64,000 nt of DNA, taken from positions 11,222,001-11,286,000 of the forward strand of contig NC_079876.1 of assembly GCF_029227915.1 (NCBI RefSeq), written 5' to 3'. Of the stretch, positions 1 to 12,487 are shown one piece after another. The stretch comes from Hydractinia symbiolongicarpus. Taxonomy: Eukaryota > Cnidaria > Hydrozoa > Anthoathecata > Hydractiniidae. The first letter of the stretch is position 1; each line of letters starts with the position of its first letter. The position numbers and the translations under genes were made by a program. The notes under the pieces were generated by a model. The model saw only the letters and a program-made list of their open reading frames with translations, did not search any database and was not told the origin of the DNA.

Positions 1-3000
1 CAAAATGAGTTTATGCTCCATCATTCTGTGATTTTACTGCATTATGCAATGAAAGCAATGATTTAAAATTAACATTGAAGGAGAGCTTACTGATTTACTG
101 AAGTAAATCTCATTTCAATAGCATCATTACTTTACTGCCTTTAGAGCTATTCTAGCATGATTTTTTTTTAATTTTGTGTCTAATATTTTTTACTTTTAAT
201 ATATACTGAATTTTTGCAACTATATTTTCCGAACGCGAAAGAGGTTAAGTAAAATATGTTTAAATAACCAAACATTCGAATTAATCAGCAGTGAACAGAA
301 ACGTTTTATAAAAACAAGTTACTAAGAAAATTTGTTCGACGTATGTATACAGTACACTTATATGTATCAGTAGTTACCGATGATGCAGTCGCAATAATTC
401 CCCCTAGCACAAATAATTTATATCGTTCAAGAAAAAGGCTGAAGTCACTGATTATACAAATTATACAAACTTTAAACTAAAAGAATAAACAAGTATAAGT
501 TTGAAATTTATTATCCCTAACTCTTAAGGTTGCTCAAAAGAAGAAGAGAAGAATCAAACCTTGAAACGCATCAAGTAATAAAAGCAGCCAAGTTCAGCTC
601 TAATGTGGTTGATCAACAATTTAAACACGATTCTAACCTTCAAAATCATATAGTACATGTTTAAAACAAGTTTTTTCAGTTAAAACATAATGAATAAACA
701 CTGTTTTGGAAACAAATAGTATCTTCCAAACCAACAAGTTTAATGCGTATACCACAAATGTGAATTTTCATGATTTCTTTAATTCTTTAATAAATAGCCA
801 TACTTTTTTTATTGCCAAACGTTATAATATGCAGTTTTGTGTTTACTACACAACTATCACTTTCATAAGAAAACGTTTACGTGTGTCATTTCTCCTACTT
901 ACGTAACCATGAAAACAACACTCCTTCCCACATGTTTTTTTTGCTAGTTAGGATCAATAATAAAAAAGCTGATGACGATGGATGAAAGCACACATTGTTT
1001 TTAAATACACTTACTAACAAATATTTAAAGATTCGAAATTAACAGCATGTAAGTGCTAATGTTTATATAAAAGAGATGTGGTGGAAGACTTGTTGGAATA
1101 AAAAGACAAATAATTTTTTAATATAACAAACAATATAATCTATTTAATAACAGCCGCAAGAAGCGAACATACATGACATGCGATATAAAACGGACGGACG
1201 AACCAGTGGATTATCCACAAGCCACCGACTAGTCTCATAATAATAACCACTCGGTATCTGTTCGTGCGTCAAAATGATACCGGAATAGCGGCAGCGCGTT
1301 TGAAAGCGATGATTTAATTACCAAGAAACTGTAATAATTTAACACGGCATTACCGTGTCGTTTAGTCCTTACAAAAATTCAACATAATGTTCAACCCTAG
1401 GTCAAAATGAGTGTAGCGGTACTTAGTTTAATGCTTTTATTTATACTCTTTTTGATCATTACACCTTTTTATTTATTTTCGTTTTTAATGTTATCATATG
1501 TTAAGATTAAGATTATATCACGTTTTTTAGCCATGTATTATATTAATACCAAAAGTTGTCTGTGGCGGAAAATACTGAACTGAAAATTTAACGATATTAT
1601 GAAAGTTAAGGCCATGGCAGTGCACTTTTGAGGCCGAATAACTTTGAAACGAGTGGAAATAACTGACGTTATCTCCTGCGGGAACGACCTGGAATTAAAA
1701 TAGGACTAATTTTCTAAAGCTGGGTCAATCCATCCAGACTGATTAATGACGTCATCAAAAATTTTAAACCCCAATATCTCTGTAACCGTTCGTTAAAAGA
1801 AAAAGTATTTGTTTCTGTACATTTTCTTGATCAAAGTTTCACGCTCTATACAACAGCGGCAACGAGTACACAAATATAAAAATAAATTGTACTCTGATTG
1901 ACCATTCGTCAAAAAGACATGACCTATGTAGTTTCTACATCTGCATTTCATGTTCTACACATTAGAGGCAACAGCTTTCCTTGTTTATGCACTGTGCACA
2001 TTATCAAAAATTCTAAAATAACTCATATTTTTCCATTGTTCTTCTGCCTGGATCTTTTCGGGGGTAATTGACTAGTAAATGTTAAAGAAAAACATAATTT
2101 TAGCTAAAAACGTAGGAGCAAGCTAGCTACATTATGTATAGCAGCCTAGCCCAAAGCTAGCTAGCAGTACTCGGTCTGTTCTATTAAAGTATCTATTCAA
2201 TGTAGTATTAGTGCCATTTTATCTTAGCCAATATTGTTATATTCTTGTGTTATCACCACTCTGATTTTTACTAAGCTGCAAATTGGCTTGTGGTTAAAAA
2301 GTGAAATAATATACTCTGAAGTTTGATAATAGTACCGTTTTACACAATTTATTTTTTGCTAACAATTAATTTTTGAAATGACAGACTGTAGGTTTTGTTT
2401 TTATCTAAACTGTCAAATAATTTTGGAACTTTCACAAAAATTCATTTTATAAATTAAATTGATGTGTTCCTGCTTTAGATTCATAGGGTAACAATAGGCT
2501 GGAGTTGCAAGGTTTGTAAAAAAATGAATATTACTCCTGACATCACTTGCCCATTCTAACCACTCAACCCGCTGTCATTCAAGATAAGTTTTTGAACTTT
2601 CACAGGAGAGTATTTTGCAAAATGTACTAGAAAACGGTGTTTCTTTTGATGGTGTAAGGATTAGTTGTACTCGTAATGGTATCACAATATTGCAGTGTCA
2701 TACTTATAGCGTAGCTACGCGGAATAATATTACTCAATTCATTAGAAAGAAGTAGTAAGAAATTGTTTCAGCAGTATTGTGTTGCATATGTTAAAGTGGA
2801 AGCTAAGAATTAAAATATACTCAAGAAAATCAAACTATTCTTCGCCTTTATAGTCACAAGGACTAATTAACTTAATGCGCAAGCTAAAGAGCAAGAGTCT
2901 TTAAGTTTTCAAGGAAGCACACGTGTCATGGCACAAATTATAAAGATTCTATGGTGGTCATTGAAAAGTTTTACTTTTACATGAAATCCAAAATTGCGCA

Positions 3001-3540
3001 AAATTATAGAAAATTTGTTTGCGGGCCAACATGCACACGATCGATATAGTTTCTCGAGTTTCTCAGTTCAAATTAAATGAGCTCCTCAAAGATGTTACAG
3101 GAAGGAAAGTTCAGCTATGAATTTGACACAATGTGTATGTTACAGAATTTTAACAGAAGGGCTTGCCTTACTGTCATTTGTTATTTCATCTAGATGCTAA
3201 CGATAAGCATCACAGATGACATAGAAAGTGTGATTTCTGTGAACACTCACAATCAACGGGACAAAAACCAGCTCTTTAAGATCGTTTGATAGTGACTCAT
3301 GGTCCATGTGATCATCTCAATCATAGTTCCAGGTGAATGGAAGATGGTCTCTGCATCTAGAGCTTCACGAAACGTTTTCGTATAATACAATAGCTGAAGT
3401 TGATGGATATCTGTTGTATGAACATCGCTGGTTTGTGCCCTACAATCCATGGCTCGCCAAGGAATACAATGCACATTTAAACATGGAATCTTCATGCCTC
3501 TTATGTTTGTTAAATACCTCAGCAAATATATTTATAACTA
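1..3540. other. Intergenic DNA, no gene recognised
   Basis: AT-rich sequence. Short open frames (for example 706-906 and 3253-3525) show no recognisable domain or convincing splice pattern. A run of GCTAGC-type tetranucleotides lies around 2120-2165, of a kind that recurs through the window. No RNA gene was recognised. Confidence 0.6.
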
Positions 3541-3715
3541 GTCGTTGCCCGTGGAAAAATCCACGGGTTTGCCCGTCGTTTATATTTACCCGCCGCAACA
3601 AAGTGGATAAAATATGTCGCATTTGATATTCGTGTTTCCGTAACATCATTTTCTAACTCGGCTGGGGGTCCGCGCAGAGACAGACAGACGACGGCTATTA
3701 TTATAGAGAAGTTCG
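3541..3715. repeat. Probable short interspersed repeat with a terminal hairpin
   Basis: A GC-richer island in AT-rich DNA. A perfect 7-bp stem, CCCGTGG (3548-3554) and CCACGGG (3561-3567), encloses a 6-nt loop and is followed by further CCCG motifs and then a CAGACAGACGACGGC tract (about 3680-3695). The compact head and tract look like a SINE or MITE, but only one copy is present here, so the assignment rests on appearance alone. Confidence 0.35.
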
Positions 3716-3810
3716 TGATTGTGACACATTTAGGGCAATAAAACGTATTGATCAGAAAAGCACACATTTTTAGATACTCATTTTAGATACTTTAGATAAT
3801 TCGAGTAGTA

Positions 3811-5975
3811 AGATGTAATCAAAAGCCTCACATCACTAGAAATATAAGAAAGGCCATCATGAAACGCTCTTACTACAAAAATAAAGCTAATAAATGACTC
3901 TAAATATAAAAAGCTTTATAAATAACAAAGAAACATTATTGTAAATATGAACAGAGCAGCAAAGAGATCATATTTTCATTCCCACGAGACCAATTCCAAA
4001 GACTTTTGGAGCTCTTGTAAACCTTTTTTTTCGAACAAATCTCGCGGTAGTGAAAAGATTTCTTTGTTAGATGATGTTAAAAATGAATTCATCTCTGATG
4101 AAGGTGAAGTAGCGACAATGTTTAATAAATATTTCATAGATTTAATAAGGAAACTTGATTTAAAACCCTGGAAATCCAAAGTGGCCTCTTCAGTATCTCT
4201 AAATAAACTTGATTCTATCCTTCTCCATTATGCTGATCACCCTAGTGTTCTAAAGATCCGTTCAAAAACGAAGAGAAACTTCTCCTTTTTAACTGTTAAT
4301 CCTGAGGAAGTTCACAAAGTGATACTGAGCCTAAATGCAAAATAGGCAGTCAGCGGCCCAATTCCAACGAGAATAATTCAGATAGTTGCAGACAAAATTT
4401 GCTTGCCACTTACAAACTGCATAAATTCTTACATCACTGACGGTATATTTCCATCAGTACTGAAACTATCTGAAGTTATTCCCGTTTTCAAAAAGGGTGA
4501 CAATTCTCGGAAAGAAAATTACCGACCAATTAGTATTTTAAATAGTTTTTCTAAAATTTTGGAACGGCTTCTATTTAATCAGATTTCTAGCTATTTTCAA
4601 CCAATATTTTCATCATTATTATGTGGTTTTAGAAGTAAATATAGCATCCAAAATGCTCTATTTCGCCTAATTGGTAAATGGCATCAGTGCTTAGATAAGT
4701 CTGGGGTGGTGGGAACTGTCTTAATGGACTTGTCAAAAGCATTTGATTCCATAGATCATGGCCTTTTAATCTCAAAATTGGCTGCTTATGGTTTTGATAG
4801 AAAAAGTCTTTACCTTATGAAAAGTTATCTCTCTGGACGTTTTCAAAGAACCAAAATCTGCAGTTCTTTTAGTGAGTGGCTCTCAATTATTTTCGGCGTT
4901 CCACAAGGTTCTATTCTCGGTTCACTTCTGTTTAATATATTTATAAATGACTTATTATTATTTATTGAAAAAACTGATATCTGCAACTTTGCTGATGATA
5001 ATACAATCTACACTTGTGGATCTCAATTAAATGAAGTCATTGCTGACCTTCAGCATGACTTAAATAACGTATTAGCCTGGTTTGAAAACAACCAATTGGT
5101 TGCTAATCCAGCAAAGTTTCAGATGATGTTTTTAGGTTGTCCACACAGTGATACTTTATCGCTAAGAATAAACAATAGCTTCCTAGTCGCATCGGAATCT
5201 GTAAAATTATTAGGCATTACTATTGATAGATGTCTCACTTTTAATGAGCACATCTCTAATCTATGTAAAAAAGGAAATAGCAATGTCAGATGTCTTTACA
5301 GAATAAGACAATTCATTAGTTTTGAACAATCAAAGTTATTGCTTAATTCTTATATTTTATCAATGTTTACCTATTGTCCCATTATATGGATGTATTGCAG
5401 TGCTGTGCAGTATAAATTAATCATTTCAACACACAAACGTGCATTGAGAGCTGTAACAAAAGACTATCATTCCAGTTATCAGGACTTGTTGGTAAATTGT
5501 AACTGTGTGCAAATTCGCGAACTGCGTTTACGTATAATCTGCATAGAGATTTATAAAACATTAACAGACGAAAATCCGTCATTTGTGCAGTCTTTTTACG
5601 CTATAAGACGTATCAGTTACAATTTGCGCAGCAAAAATAGTCTACTTTTACCATCCACAAGTTCAACACGCTTTGGTACTAGATCTTTTTTGTTTCGAAG
5701 TTGTTTGTTATGGAACTCTTTGCCTGACAGAGTGAAGAGTTCTCTCTCCATCAAGAGTTTTAAAAAGGAACTTATCTCACTTAATCTTTCAGATCTCTGC
5801 ACATGTAGGCTACATAAGTCGGCTATTCTCGTCTCTTATTTTTAATGTTTGGTACATCTTTGTGTTTTTTGTTTATTTATTTTTTACTTTAGTTGGTGTA
5901 AATTAGTATTTACCATTTACTATGTAAAACCAACTTTAAATAAATGAAATAATAAAATAAAAAAATAATTGCAAA
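3811..5975 (+). mobile_element. 5'-truncated non-LTR retrotransposon (LINE, jockey/CR1-like)
   Basis: The element starts inside the region between endonuclease and reverse transcriptase: frame 1 from about 3811 encodes a KPHITRNIRKAIMKRS-like stretch typical of that linker in animal LINEs. The endonuclease domain is absent, as expected for 5' truncation during target-primed reverse transcription. The 3' end has a short AT-rich untranslated region and an A-rich tail with repeated AATAAA (about 5938-5968). No clear target-site duplication was found. Confidence 0.8.
3847..5845 (+). pseudogene. LINE reverse transcriptase, broken by a frameshift and two stops
   Basis: The 480-residue open part (4403-5845) has the reverse transcriptase fold: VFKKGD and NYRPIS near residues 29-45, the first catalytic Asp in DLSKAFDSIDHG, GVPQGSILG, and the catalytic FADDN box (FADD rather than the commoner YADD). 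A thumb/connection region follows to the end. Decay is visible upstream: a +1 frameshift near 3893-3896, a TAA near 3914-3916, and a TAG at 4343-4345 that splits LNAK from the in-frame AVSGPIPTRI. The copy cannot make a full protein, but the domain itself is nearly intact, so the insertion is fairly young. Confidence 0.85.
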
Positions 5976-6077
5976 GTCCTACGGCTCATCTCCACTTGGT
6001 GTACTATTAAGCGGTTAGGGTATTTACTGTTCATTTTTAGCATACAATCCATTAAGTAAGAAAATGAACCTAGACTT

Positions 6078-7299
6078 AAAGGCGCGTAATCACACTTATC
6101 GAAAATAATTAACATATACATTTTATTTATTTAATTCAAAGTTCAGACGGAGTTATGGCTTTCCTAAAAATTTGAGGATATAAAACCAACTAGAAATGGA
6201 AATAATGGTACTTTAATATCTTGAATTTATTGGGTTTTTTTCCAGCCGCCATATTTAACGATCTTGTTGATCTCTTATTTTTGTCTAATAAGCGGGCCGT
6301 CGCAAAATGTTCGTGTGAAACCATAGGTAAACAAACGGCCTTAACTTTAAATGAGCTAGGCATCGTTCACCATGCTGTTTTTTTGGCTTGTTGTTTCTTT
6401 GCAAAATATGGCATCAAAAAGTGGAAAGTAATTTTGGTTCTCTTTAAAAAAGCGGCCGCGCGTAAAAAAATCCGTATCACTTTCTCCACTTAGATACAAT
6501 TTTCTTCTATTCTATTCGTCATTGTTTTTGGAGACCAGACAGAAGAAAACAGAAAGAAGAAATTACAGCATTGCCTTGTGGTTATTAATTATGATAATTA
6601 ATGCTTATCACGCTCTTTCTTTATTTATTAGCATGGCCGGAATTACTGCATATTATAAGCCAAAAACCTAACGGGGGAGAATGCTCATTGTAATAGTTGA
6701 AGATAGTTGAAGCACTATGGAGATAATTAAATTTAGAGCATGAAAGGAGAAATTCTGAAAATTTAGGTATTCTGATTGTCTAGATCTGATACTGTCTCCA
6801 TAAAGAAACGACTAACTGTTTGAACAAAATCAAAAAGTAAGACAGCTAGCGAAGCGAAGTTGTCTTCAGAAACAACAACAAGAAGAAGTCAGTGTTGCAA
6901 AGAAGTCTGATTTCAGTAAGAATAACACAGAAACTTCGATTGATTTATCTGATTTATCATGTTTTGAACTTTGTGGATGCATTTATAAAAGCATTACGAT
7001 GGAAACACAGCTACGGATACTCTCCCTCATTCATTATTTTTTCTGTAATGGCATGAATCCAGCAACCGTGTGATTGATTTTGCCGTGCGGTTATTATCGC
7101 ATAATGAAATGCAATGTCGGTTCTGTAGGCGAAGAGAAATTGGGGTGAGTTTGTTATTTCTATAAAACATTTGGACATGTTCGGGATTTAGTTTTCAATA
7201 AAATTTTCAGGATAATGTTTTCTTATTTATATCTTTCACTTTTTATAATAAAATAGGCACCTCTAAAAAAAGTTGCCTACAAGGAGATTACGCGCCTTT
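6078..7299. repeat. Widely spaced 14-bp inverted repeat, possible non-autonomous element
   Basis: AAAGGCGCGTAATC at 6078-6091 is the exact reverse complement of GATTACGCGCCTTT at 7286-7299. The motif is GC-rich in an AT-rich setting, so chance is unlikely but possible. The similarity does not extend inward and no target-site duplication is obvious. The interior has no recognisable coding sequence. Confidence 0.3.
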
Positions 7300-9162
7300 G
7301 AAAGGGTTTTTTCTTATTGACGATAAAATACAAAAAATCTGGCTTATCCGATGTGTAAAAGAAACAAACATCTTAGTTTTTTATAAAACATTTATTTAAT
7401 TCGTTACAAATTTAAATAGCCACCATAACTCCTCATATTCGCCCTCTACCAAATCATTCAATTTCAATGTTTTAAGCATATTACGACTTTTCGAAAATAT
7501 GGCGTTGCTCACATTTAGAAAAGTCAGAGTAGCCATGAAATGAAATTCAGTTTGGAACTTTCTAGAATCATACCTAGTTGCTGTTAGCTATCATTTTAAA
7601 TCAACCAGATCGGATCCACATCTTTCTTGCCTGTTCAGAGTGGCGCAACATGTGGCGCATCATGTGAAAAATATAGCTTGAACAAAAAATATTTTTTTGT
7701 TTAACAGGTAAATATCACCATGTTCCCAGCAAGATCCGAAGGAAAAGCCAGTAATTATCACGTAACAGGAAAGTAATGAAATTGTTATGTCTTCGACATC
7801 CATTTCCTTTGCAGCCATTTGTCTAGTTCCATAGTATATTTTTCGTCGGTAAAAGACAAGAAACAGCTACAGAAAGTATTATATAACTGTTTAAACTGGT
7901 ATTCACTGGCTAATTAGCAATTGTATTATTTTATATTAACAAAGAATTATATTTTTTGTAAAGTAAACGAGTTGCCTTCCCGCCTGAAACGCTGTAAATA
8001 ATAAGAGTGTTTACAGACGAGTTTGATTAATTCAAAGCCATTCCAGTTTTCACACAAAAAAACCCTGCGTTTCTTCTAAAAAATAAGAATGTTATTTGGC
8101 TGTAGTACATCACCTATTTCATATTTAAGAATTCCGTGGGTAACATAGAATATATGACAACATTACTTTATTACATCAACATAAACTGTATGGGCCAAAC
8201 GTGGCTTTCCTAGTGACAGGAGTACATAGAACTTTGTATTTCAAAAGCACTGTGCATAATTTCGACAAAGACATAATGGCAGACATACTACTAATTAAAC
8301 AAAGTTGTTAAAAGTTTGTTTGGGGTACAGTTCTTTAAAACGCTTTACTCAAGACAGTCGATAGGTATATATTTAATGAAGTTACACAACCATGTTTTCT
8401 TCCAATATTTCTTTACCAGTTGGTCACCTGTTTTGCGTTTGGGGAATAATATTTGAAAGAGAATCGCGAATTTAATTAAAAAGTCGCTCGAAGTCGCTCT
8501 TACATGTGCGACTTATCGGCACTAGCGCGAAAAGTATTCAAAAGATTAACTAACTAAGTGAGTGTCCAGGCTGGTGTTCACTAGAGTGAAATAAGCAATA
8601 GGAAATTAAAAAAACTTCGAAAATTGGAAGATGCTATAAACCCCTGCAAACCCGTTTTTCTAAACTAGAATCAAATTTGAAACAGTTGCTGCTATGGTGT
8701 AGAAAATCAAAATAGTACCAGTAATGGTTAGCTTTTTTCACCACTTTAGCTTTGAGGTCAATATAAACTTAAAATTTGTCCTAAACCCTTTGAAATCAAT
8801 TTATGTTAACCCTATTTGGTTTGGGGGGATTCTCTATTGACAGATTTTCGGGCAATTTTTTGCAACTTTTCATGCGAACTATGTAAAAACTGGAATATAC
8901 TGGAAATTTTATTTGGCTTTCAGAAAATTTACACAGAATGTAAGAATTCGCTCTAGAACTAAAGTAATTGAATTTTAAGCATATAGAGGTATTTTGAAAA
9001 TATTTCAAGCTTTTGATGACGTCATCGACAAAGTGCTGATGTAAGCAAGAATTTATTCCCGCCATTTTGTTCCTTTTGTGACGTACTATAAGTGTGGCAA
9101 TTTTTTTTTTTTTTTTTTGGGGGGGGGGGAGAAAACAATTCAAAGAACCTCACGTTACAAAG
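7300..9162. other. Intergenic DNA
   Basis: AT-rich, without recognisable genes. A homopolymer junction of about 18 T followed by about 11 G lies at 9101-9129, a likely sequencing or slippage hot spot. The 115-residue minus-strand open frame at 8796-9143 runs through this homopolymer and has no domain, so it is not called a gene. Confidence 0.6.
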
Positions 9163-9168
9163 ATTTAT
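9163..9168 (-). terminator. Polyadenylation signal of the carbonic anhydrase gene
   Basis: AATAAA on the minus strand, about 50 bases downstream of the carbonic anhydrase stop codon (9217-9219). Confidence 0.55.
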
Positions 9169-9216
9169 TCTCTTTTTAAGAATTGTAACAACTCTAGAAG
9201 AGACTATACGTAATTA

Positions 9217-10924
9217 CTAGTACCAAAATTTTCTTGTTTTATGCTTTGGTCTCATGTTGACTCCGTACAACTTCCGTCCATTTGTTGCTTGTACTGGCCG
9301 ATAATTTCCGTACATTGGTAAATTTTCACAATCCAGAACTTTATTAATTGCTCGTAGCTTAAAATAAAGAAAGCGATCAAAATGTTATCTTGTTGCTTAA
9401 TTTTGTACAGTTTTAAAAGGTTGAGAGTTTACACTTGCAAAAAAACATGAAGAAAGTTGCTTACATCTCGGAGGTTAATTGTATGCACACGACTGGTAAG
9501 TACAACCCAATCAACATTCTCAGTGCATGGTGGTGTGGTCAACGAGCCACGGTAGTTGACATATGGTGTACGTTTCAAGTTAGCACGGCATGGTATAAAA
9601 TTGGCCAAAGGAAATGCCGGGACCTTTACACTGTTCCCTATGAGCAAAAGTTATGTTTTCTAAATTGCTCTTTGTTTTTCCTATTCGGTATGGGAAAGGA
9701 GGCCCGAAAATGGCATATTATTGTCCAGAGCTTTCTCAAACGCTATTGTGACAGGTAATGGTAGTTTTCCCGATTTTAAAATTTCTAGTGAGGTTCCCCA
9801 AACAATGCTCACGTCAGCAATAAAGAATTATGTTAAATTATTTTTTTTGTCTACTTTAACTGTACCTACCTATCTCTCAGCACTTTTGGACAACGGTCAC
9901 TTTGTGCACCGTCCATCCGCTCTTTCAAGGTCCAATAAAGTCCATGGCAAATAGGGTGGAAGTCAAATTATTTTAAAAATGCCAGTACCTTGTTGATTAA
10001 GTTCACCCGCATGACCACCTAACTGCGAAAAGATTGAACTCGACCTTCTCCGTACCTGAAATAAATTAATGAAATATTCTATTATGTTTGAACAAATATT
10101 TTTCTCGTAATTGTCTTACTGTTACGCCTTACTGTTAGTTTCACAAACACTCCTATGACAAGCAGCACATCACTGTGTTGAGACACTTCTGCCAGCTTGT
10201 ACTTTGCATTTAGATGAACAAGGTGCATCTAAAGAAAAAAAGTAACATTGTAGCTACATCGCTTAAACACACGTGTTGGTTGGTCTGTTTAAAATTAACG
10301 TACCTCGCCTTGAAAAAACTTTCTATTTAACGAATGCTCGGATCCTTTTTTTATAGGTGAGCCAAAGTGGATATGCGCTTGGATTGGCACAAATTTATTT
10401 CCACCTTTCTTTAAATAATAGAGAGTGCTTTCTGGAATATCAATAACAAGCGTGTGTCCATTGTTACTAAATGTATAAGTTTCTCCAGTTTTTGGTGGCT
10501 TGTTGTAGTTGTGAAATAAAATTATGTTCTTTCTACTTGGTCGAATTGTTCGTGAAAGGTCAATGTTTATCGGCGACTGGAGACTGCCAGCACATTGGGG
10601 ATTAGTTTTGGACCATTCTTTTGGTCCTACGTATAATATTGAGGAAGTTGTAAATAGTTATAAAAAACATTAATGATCTGCCAGATACTGCGATAATCTT
10701 ACCATTGAGTTTCCCCCCTTTGTAATTCCAGTCAGCAGTGCAAACTTCATCGCCTATAACATTAGAAAAGAACTCACACATTTGTGGCGACTATACAAAC
10801 ATTAATACTTACAATATTAAATATAAGAAAAAATAATGGTAGATAAAAAGGGATGAGACTTTGAAAACTTACACTCTACATATGCAAGATATGCAAACAT
10901 AAGGATGGTGAGGATTTGATACAT
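9217..10924 (-). CDS. Secreted alpha-carbonic anhydrase, seven exons
   Basis: Reversible hydration of CO2, outside the cell or in the secretory pathway. Seven exons join in phase at GT-AG introns: 10873-10924, 10703-10753, 10304-10626, 10133-10228, 9989-10055, 9465-9637 and 9217-9357, giving 300 residues. A hydrophobic N-terminus (MYQILTILMFAYLAYVEC) is a likely signal peptide. Zinc ligands are His119 and His121 (QAHIHFG) and His144 (MHLVH). The proton-shuttle His92 is present in NNGH, as are the GSEH and SLTTPPC motifs. Cys46 and Cys234 match the disulfide pair typical of secreted isoforms. The C-terminus has the usual NYRPVQ motif. No transmembrane or GPI tail is evident after it, so a soluble secreted enzyme is likely. 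Cnidarians use such enzymes in carbon supply, pH control and calcification. All catalytic residues are present. Confidence 0.95.
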
Positions 10925-12328
10925 TGCGCCTTTTTCTGTGTATCATACGCTGAAATTGCTAGAGGAAAATAACCATTAAGTAGCAAATCTGCTGGACAGG
11001 CGCAATAGCTTTTGTAGGAAAATAAAGTGGGAACACATACTTCATGCTTTGATAAAAATTACACAATCTTAAGCCGATTTAAATTATATGATATAAGAAC
11101 ATCTTAACAACGCTACCTTATGGCTTTTGGAAAATCCGCTAGCTATCTAATGACTTACAGCATGTTTAAGCTTGAAATCTACTTTGTGATATTATTTAAT
11201 AGCCTTATACTAGTAACCATTATGCGTAAAACCAACTTCAAAAAAAGAAGAATTTAAGAACCAGCTTTAGCCAGAAAGCGTTACATTGCTGCTGGACAAT
11301 ATTTTCGATGCTAACTGCATGTTATTAAAACATTAGGCCCTTGGTGTTAGTTATAATAGATTTGACATTAAATTAATGTCTCTTTTTAATAATTGATTTG
11401 TCTGTTCTTGTAGCTCTCATTGCTTTTTTCCTACCGCATCACTAAAAGAAGTCATCCTTTTTTCGTTTTAAAGAGATTTAAGAGACGTTCCCGTAGGTAC
11501 CAGAACGTCTTAAAGACGTCCTTATTTAGTCTCTTTCAAACGTTATACTGCCAAGGCAGGCCTGCTTCGAATAATTTTAGTCTATGCGTATTAGGATTTT
11601 AGTAATTTTAATTCTGTTGGAGGTGTGACAAACCAAAACAATGATGAAGTATTTAATAGAAACTTGATATTTCTATCATTTATATAAATAAACAGTTTAA
11701 TAAGAATAAAATAATATTACATACAAGCTTTTATATAAGCAACAACAACGAAAATAAATTCATTATATAATTTCGGAAACTTTTCTTAAGATGAATGTTC
11801 AATGAGCAACAGATAAGCAAAAATTAAGCATTTAAAACAGAAAGACCTAAGCTGCATTAAGCTAAACTACTGTTTTGCTTATAAAAAAAGCGTGCATTAT
11901 ATAAAATACACAGCGTAGCTAATACTACAAAATTAAAATTGTTGACCATAAAAAATAACAGTTGGTATCTTTGAAGGTGTCTTGAACAACAGCGTCATTT
12001 TATTTCGCCAATCAGTAACACTGTGGTCTGAGCCCTTCTTGTAAAATATGTCTGTCATATTGTGCACGTTGGATGATGTGTTTATTCTTTGAAGTTATAT
12101 CCAAACAACCCTTTAATAAAATGCATTTCAGTCATTAGACCAATATATAAAGCACGTCCCGTTTTTTTTTAAGAACAAACTTTATAGGTCTAAAGCTTTA
12201 GAGCATGTGTAACGTGCACTTAAAGGAGAAGGGATAGTGAATCCAAAACTAAGCATTGAAAGTATTATTTTCCCAAGTTTTAATGAAAGCTCCCCTTGAA
12301 AGACCAAAAATCAGGAATGTTCCTGGCC
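10925..12328. other. Intergenic DNA left of the giant transposon
   Basis: Presumed 5' flank of the minus-strand carbonic anhydrase gene, then AT-rich DNA. A relic at about 11440-11545 contains AAAGACGT and TTATTTAGTCTC motifs resembling the reverse complement of the 60-bp minisatellite at 29813-30060. A 55-codon minus-strand open stretch (11933-12098) reads smoothly but shows no firm family match. Confidence 0.5.
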
Positions 12329-12335
12329 GAGAAAG
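12329..12335. repeat. Left target-site duplication GAGAAAG
   Basis: Seven bases immediately outside the left TIR, identical to 27720-27726 immediately outside the right TIR. This fixes both boundaries of the element. Confidence 0.85.
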
Positions 12336-12448
12336 CACCCTATTCGGTAAACTGTATATGATAGTTATCCCGCTCCGCTGTAAAACGGAGAACGATAAAC
12401 GGCGCACTCCGTTGTTGCGCTGTTGCTCCAGCGATAGCGGAGAGCGAT
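12336..12448 (+). repeat. Left terminal inverted repeat, 113 bp
   Basis: Matches the reverse complement of 27607-27719 at 107 of 113 positions; mismatches are at TIR positions 51, 66, 67, 71, 72 and 80. It contains CTCCG/CGGAG mini-palindromes and repeated GTTGCTCC/GTTGTTGC-type motifs that could be transposase-binding sites. The pseudokinase start codon lies 40 bases past its inner edge, so the repeat may also carry that gene's promoter. Confidence 0.92.
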
Positions 12449-12487
12449 GCTTATGGAAGGTTTTGCTATTTGCCTATGAAATAAAAA

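Noticed and set aside
3253-3767. Several overlapping 70-100-codon frames on both strands
   Set aside because: They overlap each other and the hairpin repeat; none has a domain.
8796-9143. 115-codon minus-strand frame
   Set aside because: It runs through a poly-T/poly-G homopolymer, has no domain and no splice context, and ends near the carbonic anhydrase 3' flank.
11933-12098. 55-codon minus-strand stretch reading TSSNVHNMTDIFYKKG
   Set aside because: It vaguely recalls a sulfotransferase C-terminus, but no start, acceptor or key motif supports it.
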